A DNA stretch of 64,000 bases from Pyrrhosoma nymphula. Taxonomy: Eukaryota > Arthropoda > Insecta > Odonata > Coenagrionidae. How positions within the stretch are numbered: the first letter of the stretch is position 1; every line of letters begins with the position of its first letter. The notes beneath the pieces are model-generated. The model made no database searches and was not told the origin of the DNA. It worked only from the letters and a program-made list of their open reading frames with translations. Shown here piece after piece: positions 55,985 through 64,000 of this stretch. The translations under genes and the position numbers were made by a program. The DNA is taken from contig OY754337.1 in assembly GCA_963573305.1 (NCBI GenBank), positions 82,783,094 to 82,847,093 of the forward strand, written 5' to 3'.

Positions 55985-56740
55985 AAATGTAAGCAGGAAT
56001 GACTCGCCATTAAAATGACAGTATAAAGCAAAGGAAATAAAGAAATGCACACAACTATTGATACACTTGGTACAGTTTCTCCTTAACCCGTTAACACGCG
56101 ACTCACAAGTAAGTTTTCAATACGATATCAGTAACTAATAAGTGAATGATATTAACTAACAATACTTGAAGAATGAGTAAATCCACTTAAGTCACTTGTT
56201 ATGTATGTTATGACTCACTAATGTACTCACGTGACCACTCATTCGTTGCACGCTTCGAAGCCACGTTTATTTAGTACGGCTCCGTGAAATAGTACGCCTT
56301 CTTAGTAAGCCTTTTCTCGTACTAGTCGTACTAACCCTCTCGCGGTCGTGAAGTTGTTCCAAATGCTTAATTCGTGACGTCACTTCTGCTAACTTAGTCA
56401 AATTTAGTACGGCTAGTACGTCTTGATGATGTGGATTGGAACACTCGGTCTGGTCTGCCTTCCTTCATCGTGTGGGTCCGGTCGCATTGCGCCGCCTCAT
56501 CACCGCACCCGGTGCTCTGAAAATGATGGAAAGCATTGCGACGACGGGGCGGGGCAAACTCACGCGGCTCCTCGAGGTATCATTTCCCTCCAGTGCACGT
56601 AACCCAACCTCCCTCTCTTCAATGACTTGCGGTGAATAAAATCCACTTCGCGTGGGAGAGATAAAACACTTGTAGGCTGGCTACTTGGGATAGACGATCG
56701 ACTACGACTGAGGTAATTTGCCCCGTAAACCACAGGATGT
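55985..56740. other. No recognised feature
   Basis: About 750 bases. GC-richer patch at 56,430-56,600 with no recognised protein. Some GTACG/AGTACGGC words repeat at 56,275-56,420. Confidence 0.4.
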
Positions 56741-56812
56741 AAGTTTGATAAGGGAAGGATTATTTGTGTGTATTGAGACCTAACTGGCGTCGGCATCTGC
56801 TTACTCTCGTCT

Positions 56813-57419
56813 AAATCTACAAAATTCCCTGCAAGCCACCTCAAGGGTGTGTGACAGGCAGTGCCAGATTAACACACTTGGGGACATGTTGGCAGTACAA
56901 GCAACAGCCACGTTAATAAACAAGTCGCAAGAGAAGAAAGGGGAAAAAATTCCCGTGGCCCCTCCGAGGCCCTGAAAGTCTCGGGGCCTACAGGCAACTG
57001 CCTACTTTGCCTTATTGGCAATCCGGCACTGATGGTAGAGGGTGATTAGACACCTACATGCATTACACTATACCCTATTAAAGTAAATGTAACTGCGACT
57101 ATTGATGGATTAGCATAAATCGCTAATGCTTGTTACGAGGCGAAGCCTCACAAGCATATATGTTACCAATGTTAGAGGGACGGCTAGTGTTAATGTATTT
57201 TGCAACCACAAAAATGGAGAGAGATACAAGAGTTACAAAGGAAACATGCACGGCGTGCTGTTAGGACTAGGTAGCAGATAAGGATACAATCAACTAACTT
57301 GCTACTCTACCTATCGACAAACCTAGTTAAAAGTCTCATTTTGAGCTGTTGTGGTCTCTTATAATTCGTGAGGAAAGTGATGTTTTAAATCTGTCCGTTC
57401 AGCTGCCTAGTTCCCAACG
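56813..57419 (-). mobile_element. CR1-like LINE 3' end inserted in the SINE
   Basis: Only the 3' UTR and last few codons remain. It shares GGGTGTGTGACAGGCAG, CATTACACTATACCCTA, the twin hairpin (57,105-57,155) and AACATGCACGGCGTGCTGTT with 52,650-53,541. It contains a further insertion at 56,859-57,031. Confidence 0.8.
56859..57031. mobile_element. hAT-type MITE inside the CR1-like tail
   Basis: 173 bases with ends CAGTGCCAGATTAACA and, inverted, CAGTGCCGGATTGCCA. CAGTG...CACTG ends and short TIRs are typical of hAT. Internal GGGGCCTACAGGCAACTGCC is in the style of widespread hAT MITEs. The flanks TGACAGG and TGGTAGAG look like a diverged 8-bp duplication. Confidence 0.7.
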
Positions 57420-57619
57420 AGAGATGGCAAGGGAACGACAGTTTAACGTCCCAACCGACGGACGGAGTGCCGCACTTAAAGAGTGCTCTCTACATCCACA
57501 CAGAACTCAAAAGGTAAGGGTCGGGATTCCTCAGAAGAATCTCCGCCACAGCCCGGATACGAACGCGACCCTTCGGGATGGGAAGCCAATACGCTAGCCA
57601 CCACACCAACCCGATCCCC

Positions 57620-59215
57620 AAACACTTGCTACGTCCGCACGTTGAATCATTTGAATTTTGTGCAGCTCAATATTCATCAGAGCGGGGAATTATGAGAATT
57701 ACTCCTCGAATTTGAATAATTTGATTTGGGTCACTATGCGAGAAAACTATAATCACGTAAGTAGTTTTTTTTATTTGAACACTTCGACATTAAATTCTGC
57801 GATACATTGATCTTTCAATCATTTTCACGACAGATATCCGAAAAAATACACAGTAACTAAACAGTACTTGGAAAAGAGGAGTCATGGGTAATTATCCTCG
57901 TAGTTTTCATCAAATGCGAGTGAGATGACACGGTTGCTGGAAACGGAAGAGCGAGTCGTCGAGAATTGTGTCAGCCACGAATATCAAAATCAAACCACTC
58001 TACACACATTTTGTAGAAATTAGAATGAAGCAAAGAATGTCGTAACCGGAGCATGAAGAAAAGTTTGAAGGACCAGAAAGGACCGGAGTTGGAAGAAAAA
58101 CGGTAAACAGAAAAATATTTTACTTCAATTTCCGAACAAAATTCACAAATACTGGGTCAAATTTGGTAAAACGGAAAATTGGCGCATCGCAGAGAAAGAG
58201 GAAGTCATGGGCAAATGGCTTTCCATATTAACTTATTTATTTAATTAATGAATTCCCCAAAAACAGTGCTTTAAGGAATAACATCAGGAGGTTCAACAAC
58301 TAAAACAATGAAATAAACACTAGGGCTAGTTTCATTGTGATTAATATGTATCATTATCCAGTTACGGGAAGAATTGATTGCAAGTAATCCGATTACCGGT
58401 AACGATTACATTTGACTTACTTTGACTTGGAATCTTTACTTTGGTTTAATCGTTAGTCTCGGAATATTTTGTAATTGTCGCGTAATCGGTCAGTGATAAT
58501 ATCGATTTCTCCAGTTTTCGATCATTATTGACTGCGAGAGCATTTGTTTACAATGGTTTATTTCGACTTCTTGTTTCACAACACCTTCAGGGCGTTATTA
58601 AGCCGGGTGTCCACCAGAAACAATTTACGCGCAACATTGTGCCGCAACGCTGGTTTTTTTTAAGTCTAATGCTCTAAGAATTAAATGTTGTTGTATTCCC
58701 AGACTTTGCGATTACATAAAACGTGATTAACCTCCTTGTTATTGTAGTTGATTACTTATTACTGAGGTGTTAGCAATCCACCCTAATAACATTTTTCGGT
58801 TTTTTACCCAAAACTATCGATGACAGACGTACACCATTAATTTATATGGCACGATGTTGAAATAAATCTACACATTCTGTAATATTAGTGGTAATTAATA
58901 CGAGAGCCACATTTATGAATCGCAGCAAACGATATTAATCAGTAGGGTATTTTATTCATAATTATTTGAACCCTAAGCGAGTAGAAAACGCCTCGATCCG
59001 TTAGACGTTGTATTAGTTGCATGGCAACGAGAAGGGGGGGGGCGTTGCGAGCAAATGGACGACCCTAAACGCCGCTAACAATAAAGGTATGGGATTACTC
59101 ATGACAAGCGAAGCACGAGGGACGGGCAGAACAGAAATATATGGAATAAATGAACCATAAGAGCTAAGCTGAAAGAACTGTGAAAATACAAGCATGTTTG
59201 CTTTCAACTTTTTCA
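57620..59215. other. No recognised gene
   Basis: About 1.6 kb. 58,375-58,490 holds GTAATCCGATTACCGGTAAC and related TAATCG words, a style seen in some short animal repeats, but I cannot define the element. Confidence 0.4.
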
Positions 59216-59221
59216 AAAGGT

Positions 59222-60110
59222 AATCCTGTAAATTACATGAATCAGAAATCGGTCTAACTACTATTTTTTTCGAAGCACAGATAGATAACTAAACCCGCCG
59301 AAGCCTCTCCCAAGCCAGAGGGTTTATTTTGTAATCTCACCTTTTTAATGACTCTTTGCGGGAAGTCGGGAGACCCGTTTTGCTCCCTAAATGACCGGCT
59401 CACGATAGGCCAAGGTCCGAGAAAACGATTTTGGCTCCATATCACGTTCCTTACGACACGTGGGATGGACCTAATGAAAGGCGGAGGCAAATTAAACGGA
59501 TCAAGAGTCGAAAGATACGGATCAAGAGTCGAAAGAGCGGGTGAGTCAAAGAAAAGACCTGCAGATCAAGGAGGTTAAAATGAAATGGAGTAGGCATGAC
59601 CGTGAACGCTCATGGGCGAAAGTGAAGCAAGAATAGGGGTGCTTGGGAAGGGTTTTGTGCCGAGTAGGTGTTGCCAAACCAGTCACAAAACATCGCCTGG
59701 TCTGTGGTTTTTAACTTAGATTTGACGAAAATCAAAAGCGACCGCTGGACACTTAAGCCAGAGGAAGGTCTAAAATGTGCCGACTGCAATGGTGGAGTTG
59801 GCTTCAAGAATGAATTGGTATGTCGCCTCCATTTCTTTTCTAACCTCCCTGCTGCAGATCACCACTTGAGAGCCGAAGATGGTCACGCCGCCTGGGTGGC
59901 GAAGTGAAACTACGAAAAATTACGTAATTTTCCGTATTTTATGACGTATTCTCACTTAAGTGAGATTACAAAATAACCCCCAGGTTTTCCTCCCACTTAT
60001 TCCATTCTCAAAGCTAATCCTGTAAATGACATGAATCAGAAATCGGTCTAACTACTATTTTGATCGAAATACAGATTGGTAACTAAACCCACAGAAGCCC
60101 CTCCCAAGAT
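59222..60110 (+). repeat. Direct repeat pair, about 95 bp each
   Basis: 59,221-59,318 and 60,014-60,110 share AATCCTGTAAAT, ACATGAATCAGAAATCGGTC, TAACTACTATTTT and CCTCTCCCAAG-type words. They are 793 bases apart in the same direction. The interval also contains 59,770-59,850, which matches 63,367-63,440 (GTGCCGACTGYAATGGYGGA, TTCTAACCTCC). No ORF of known family lies between. Confidence 0.65.
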
Positions 60111-60885
60111 AGGTTGGAAAGGGGTGAGGGGTAGAGGAGTAACATAATCTTAAAAAAAAAAGGGTTCATCTGGCCCGGATGATGGTACCCTGTGAGGGTA
60201 CGTCTTACTTGTACCGTCTTGGCGCGCACGATGCGCATATAATGGCCAACCCTTTCGTTTCTTCGAGCAAGTGGGTTGTGCCCCTCCGACACGGGAAGAG
60301 AACTTATAATTCGCCCTTGATAAGTGGGATCAACTGGCAAATAGCGCCTTCTTGACGTCTCTGTAGCGAGCACACCACCTCGCAACGTGATTCACCGACA
60401 GCCTTGTGATGGATTGCGTGCAAGTGGAAATAATTTAACTTATAAAGGTTTATATTGGGGGCATTATAACAGCTACGTTATTTTGACTGAACCCCCCCTC
60501 CCCCACCCTCCCCTTTGTTACCCGCCGCAGGTTTTTAGGCGACCCTCTCCCCCCCCCCCCTAAGTTGGAAACGTAGTTTATTCACGACCCCTCAGGGAAA
60601 CGCTCCAAATTAATCTAACTACTCGCAGCCCGACTTCTGCAACTCCTTTCGATTATTCAGAGTATCCGGCGATTGTTTTGTGCCTTCCCGATGTAGTCGC
60701 AATCTGAGTTTTTTAAACCACATTTTTATGTGAATGCGAATGAACATTTTATGGTTCGTTCTCTGTGTCATACATATAAGGTTTTGCCGCGACCAATATT
60801 TGTGTACTTCGAGGGCTTCGTGTGCAAAAACTATAAGGATTACAGAATATCTAAAACTATGACTGGATAGCTCGTTTTGTAGACT
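60111..60885. other. No recognised gene; C-rich low complexity
   Basis: C homopolymer and CCCTCCC tracts at 60,487-60,562. Nothing else recognised. Confidence 0.45.
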
Positions 60886-60889
60886 ACTG

Positions 60890-61063
60890 GAAATGGTTTG
60901 TCGCGAGTGGAGGGGGAGTTGCGAGGTGACGTCACAGCGCTGCGCGTGGGGGTCTAAATTTGGGCTTGTGTGGGCACGGCGCGCGCTCAGTTCAGTTGTA
61001 TCTCCGGAACGAATAAGTCGATATTATTGATCGAGGTGTCTACGGAGAGCTGAGAACGTGAGT
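60890..61063 (+). promoter_or_regulatory. Possible promoter and first-exon end
   Basis: A GC-richer patch with a perfect CRE palindrome TGACGTCA (60,927-60,934), followed about 55 bases later by the arthropod initiator-like TCAGTTCAGTT (60,987-60,997). About 60 bases further comes a consensus splice donor, GTGAGT at 61,058-61,063. The order fits a short non-coding first exon read rightward. No downstream coding exon is visible in the window, and a LINE tail starts at 61,240, so this is only a suggestion. Confidence 0.3.
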
Positions 61064-61239
61064 TGGACGTTAATAACACAAGAAATATAAAATTAACATT
61101 GTAAAGTAAAAAATATTTGTTACCATCGACCAATTGTGCATAGGTTAGCAATTTGTACTAATGATTTCGATGAATAAATGTTATGAATGGCGTAATTTTC
61201 TTTCTTTCATTTCAACTTTTCTTCTGGCAAACAAAACAA

Positions 61240-61740
61240 AAGAATTATTATTATTATTATTATCGTAATTAGTTACAATTTGGCAAATGGCCAGGTGGTA
61301 ACATGCACATCCCAAAAAAAGAAAAACACAACATGTCCACAAAGTCACATATAAAGACAGTGAACAAAATTTAAAATTCAATTGAAATTTCTGAAAAACT
61401 AAATCAATTTTTTCAGCTTTTTCTTGAATATTTTCACATTACCCGGAAAGGGCTCAAATAACTCTGCAGGCAAGCTGTTCCAATCTACAATTGTTTTATT
61501 GAGGTAGGAAAATTTTTTAACATTAGTCCTCTGCGCCCGGCATTTAATTTTGAACTGATGATCGTTCCTTCCAATGAAATTAGGTTTTCCCACTTTATTG
61601 CTTAGTTCTCTCTATGCTTTATCCCCTTTGTATACTTTAAACATACCGCAGAGTCGGTTTATTTTTCTCCTACTTTCTAAAGAATCGTCCAATGGCGAGA
61701 GTAACGTATGTAATTTCGCATTCACGAAATAAAGATCCGA
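61240..61740 (-). pseudogene. LINE C-terminal fragment with 3' UTR
   Basis: The minus strand reads LSPLDDSLESRRKINRLCGM, FKVYKGDKA, then (after a stop) RELSNK, VGKPNFIGRNDHQFKIKCRA, QRTNVKKFSYLNKTIVDWNS and LPAELFEPFPGNVKIFKKKL, ending at 61,399. This is the RT C-terminus of a Jockey/CR1-group LINE. The 3' UTR runs to a (TAA)n tract at 61,246-61,263, which is probably the element's end. Same type as 27,150-27,540. Confidence 0.78.
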
Positions 61741-61842
61741 CGGGAGTATCAAAAATACTCCATGTATTTTTTTTCCATCGTGAAGGCGTACCCAACCCCC
61801 AGGGGTGAGGAGGCTCGCGTTTCGCCCCCAGATAGAGGTGGG

Positions 61843-61905
61843 AGGGGCGAACGAATGTAGGGGCGAACGAATGTAGGGGCGAACGAATGTAGGGGCGAGC
61901 GAATT
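61843..61905. repeat. 16-bp tandem repeat
   Basis: About four units of GGGGCGAACGAATGTA; the last unit is diverged (GGGGCGAGCGAATTAA). Confidence 0.9.
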
Positions 61906-62219
61906 AAGGGGCGGCAAAAAGGGAGAGAAAGCCGCCGAGAGAGCACTTGCAGGACTTGACCCGCATTCGACCAACTTGTTGCGTCTCCCCTCCGCCCCTC
62001 CCTCCTACCTCACGCCCCTCCCCTCTTCTCATTCTTACTCGCACGCCAACCCACACGCATCGTGCGCGTACTCTTAAGGCCGTTTTACACGGTACATTTG
62101 TTTGTACAAACTCTTCCGTGAACTCTTGCATGAGGCAAAATGTATCGCGTAAAGCGGCAAATTGTATGAACGCTAGTGCGAATGTCTCAATGCCTGCATG
62201 GGAAATAGAACCTATTCTA

Positions 62220-62853
62220 AGAGGGGCATCCGGAAAGTAGTACCCGTTTTGGAATTTAAAAAAACAGGTACATTTAAACAAATATAATTTTTTTTATTTG
62301 TAAAGAACATACTTTAAACTACTTCTCCACATAGTCACCTCGCAAATGTAAGCATTTGTCATGACGTGTGACGAGTTTTTGTATCCCAGCTTCGCACTCC
62401 TCTGCCGCCAGTGTATTAAGATATGCAGTCACAGCTGCTTTCAGTTCATCATCACTTTCAAATTTCTTTCCTGCCAAAAAGTCCTTGAGTTTTGGAAACA
62501 TAAAAATCTGAGGGTGCCAAGTCTGGGCTATAGGGTGGATGGTTGAAAGTTTCCCATTTGAATTGTTGAACAAGTTGTTCTGTTATCCGAGCCGTATGAG
62601 GCCTGGCATTGTCGTGGAGGAGAATAACGCCGCTCGACAACAATCACAGCCCTAATTTCACAACTGGCGGCGTTCTCTATTTTCTTGAACATTATAAACA
62701 CTCACAGAAAGAACACAGTCAGTACCAGCGAGGCGTAACTTTGCACACAGACAGCTGAAATACAACTGAACGTGTTAGAATTTGTCCGGCGGCTACTCTA
62801 CTCACCAGCTCTCCACACGGTACAAACGGGTACTACTTTCCGGACGACCCTCG
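62220..62853 (-). mobile_element. Mariner transposon with internal deletion
   Basis: Flanked by TA on both sides (62,218-62,219 and 62,854-62,855). TIRs of about 28 bp: GAGGGGCATCCGGAAAGTAG at the left and, inverted, GAGGGTCGTCCGGAAAGTAG at the right, both continuing TACCCGTTT. 634 bases against about 1.3 kb for a full mariner, so roughly half is deleted. Confidence 0.85.
62300..62692 (-). pseudogene. Mariner transposase, internally deleted
   Basis: The start is probably Met at 62,692 (MFKKIENAASCEIRAVI, like a mariner N-terminus). After about 17 codons the sequence jumps to ILLHDNARPHTARITEQL, which holds the second catalytic Asp, and then HPPYSPDLAPSD, which holds the third. Counting residues, 34 lie between the two Asp, the DD34D spacing of mariner. 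The helix-turn-helix domains and first Asp are deleted. A frameshift near 62,500 separates the last part, LKDFLAGKKFESDDELKAAV. It cannot make an active enzyme. Confidence 0.85.
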
Positions 62854-63042
62854 TAATTTCGTTGGGACAAACGTACATTCGTTTGTACAAAATCTTTCAT
62901 CGTGTAAAACGGCCTTTAAAGAGGCGTGCAGGCGATTCATTTCGGCTCGGCCTGTGCAGGATACCGGCCAAAGGAGCAGAACTGCCGAGCATCCGACAGA
63001 CAAGTCAAAATGATACAGGGGTGGCACAAGAGCATGAATACA

Positions 63043-63350
63043 CATGTGGATCCTGAACTTGCCCCCAGTGTGTGTTGCCAAACATCCCGCATGCACCGAA
63101 AAATCATGACCAAGCAGATTGTTGCGCCGCCACTCTAGAGAAGGTGGCTCTAATAAGGAAAGGCCGTGATTCAAATGGAGATACTGGAAATAAAAAGTAC
63201 CAGAATTGGCCTCCCAATTAAAGCGGGCATTTTTGACACTCAGAAGCGGAACCATGCCGACTGCAGTGCGACATATCTTTGTAGAAAGCTAGGCAACACC
63301 TTTGCCCGTACAGTGTTGCCGAAGATTTAGATCCATATGTATATTCATGG
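63043..63350 (+). repeat. Dispersed repeat family R, copy 2
   Basis: Matches 39,037-39,335 in the same direction (GTTGCCAAACATCCCGCATG, GCGCCGCCACTCTAGAGAAG, GAAGATTTAGATCCATATGT). It has an extra 17 bases (TGGCTCTAATAAGGAAA) after GAGAAGG. 63,367-63,440 then matches 59,770-59,850. Confidence 0.75.
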
Positions 63351-63599
63351 AGTGAGGTATCAACTGTGCCGACTGTAATGGCGGAATTGGCTTCCACGAA
63401 TCCAGCAGAATGTCGGCTCCATTTTTTTCTAACCTCCTTGGTTTTAAAGGAGTAGAATGAAGAGGTGGAATGTGGAATCATTAAAAGGTTTGAAAAGGCA
63501 CGAATATCAGGATCTTATAGAAAGGATCACAGGTAAAGCAAAGGAAATGGGAAAACGATCGAAGAACGATGTATAGTAAAGGCATATAGTAAAGTATAG

Positions 63600-64000
63600 C
63601 ATGGAAAGTATAAAACAGGCATAGTGGGAGCGGTAGAGAAAACGGGTAGTGGAAAAGAAGAAGTTTAAGAAGCAGTGGGTTACGGAATAAATGATAAGGA
63701 AAACGGAGGAGAGAAGGAAGTGGAAAAGCGTCAACACCGACCTTGGCAAGAGGAAGTGTAGGGAATTGAATAATTTACGTCGGCGAGCAACCAATCGGGC
63801 GAAGAAAATTGGTGGAAAGGACAAAAATGGAAAAGCCACAGGAAGAGGGGGAAATGGGTGCTCTCTTCGCTATAGTGAAAAATTTATAGGGATTTAAGAG
63901 AGGGCAAACGATCAAAGACGAACAAAGGCGAAGGTCAACACAGGGAAGCTATTAATCGAACAGGAAGATATCCAGGATAGATAAAGAGAATGCGTTGCAA
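63600..64000 (+). pseudogene. RTE LINE, second copy, cut by the right edge
   Basis: The plus strand reads KKKFKKQWVTE-stop-MIRKTEERRKWKSV, then LGKRKCRELNNLRRRATNRA, matching IRKPWITKETIREMEERRKW and LGKRKYRELNNMLRRETKKA of the copy at 12,050-14,665. It then continues, after a stop, with KAKVNTGKLLIEQEDIQDR, the usual segment before the RT in RTE proteins. Stops at 63,689 and 63,896. The RT should lie beyond the window. Confidence 0.8.

Larger units (their letters stand above)
56745..57618 (-). repeat. tRNA-derived SINE split by a CR1-like tail
   Basis: The tRNA head is at 57,618 back to about 57,530 (minus: TTGGTGTGGTGGCTAGC, then the B-box-like GCGTTCGTATCCGG). The body with the complement of GTTTAACGTCCCAACCGACG is at 57,440-57,460. 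The rest of the body (GGCGTCGGCATC, TACTCTC) reappears at 56,785-56,810 on the far side of a CR1-like insertion (56,813-57,419). Same family as 19,795-20,036. Confidence 0.7.
62077..62915. mobile_element. TIR MITE interrupted by a mariner
   Basis: Ends GGCCGTTTTACACG (62,078) and, inverted, at 62,901-62,914. Without the mariner it would be about 203 bases. TTAA stands at the left edge (62,074-62,077) and TTTAAA at the right (62,915-62,920), so a TTAA-type target is possible but not exact. Confidence 0.65.

Noticed and set aside
61947..62281. Overlapping frames on both strands
   Set aside because: Low-complexity CCCCTCC/CACGC sequence and the MITE edge; no protein family.
1..64000. CRISPR arrays, operons, ribosome-binding sites, Rho-independent terminators
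   Set aside because: None seen; the gene structure and repeats are eukaryotic.

Overview
This window is AT-rich, gene-poor, repeat-dense nuclear DNA from a eukaryote, most likely an arthropod and probably an insect. The evidence is the mixture of decayed mobile elements, introns with GT/AG borders in the one multi-exon gene, tRNA-derived SINE-like sequences, long AT microsatellites, and no operons or prokaryotic signals. I found no host protein-coding gene that I can name. Nearly every recognisable coding stretch belongs to a transposable element, usually broken.

Layout. 1-2.4 kb: minus-strand Tx1/L1-like LINE running off the left edge. 2.5-3.0 kb: 3' end of a Penelope-like element with its GIY-YIG domain. 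3.4-7.7 kb: Copia-type LTR element in a permuted order (RT/RNase H, PPT, one LTR, PBS, gag, protease, integrase). 9.9-10.7 kb: a 250-bp direct duplication. 12.0-14.7 kb: RTE-clade LINE, decayed mainly by in-frame stops. 15-23.3 kb: SINE-like copies, a 547-bp TIR MITE ('family A'), a 72-bp palindrome, a remnant of a second MITE family ('family G') and a foldback. 23.4-29.4 kb: three LINE tails. 32.9-38.3 kb: a family G copy, an (AT)n tract, a CR1-like LINE, a perfect 64-bp palindrome, and a Penelope-like fragment duplicated as a large inverted repeat. 39-46.8 kb: dispersed repeats, GC-rich islands, two fragments of LINEs with a restriction-like endonuclease, and a foldback.

The best-preserved element lies at 47,028-50,450. 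It is a 3.4-kb DNA transposon with 180-bp terminal inverted repeats differing at three positions, flanked by the 9-bp direct repeat CTCCACCAT. It carries a five-exon transposase gene interrupted by one apparent frameshift. Its ends and motif order are hAT-like, but the protein is not a textbook hAT transposase. It sits inside an older RTE-like LINE tail that also received a 200-bp insertion with a 12-bp target duplication.

51-57.6 kb: more family A and G copies, two CR1-like tails, and a three-layer nest (hAT-type MITE inside a CR1 tail inside a SINE). 59-64 kb: short dispersed repeats, a possible promoter with a perfect CRE, a LINE tail, a deleted DD34D mariner inside a TIR MITE, and a second RTE copy that leaves the window.

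How the parts relate: there is no pathway or operon. The order of nesting gives a relative history: old RTE, CR1 and SINE copies first, then MITEs and foldbacks, with the 3.4-kb transposon among the most recent arrivals.
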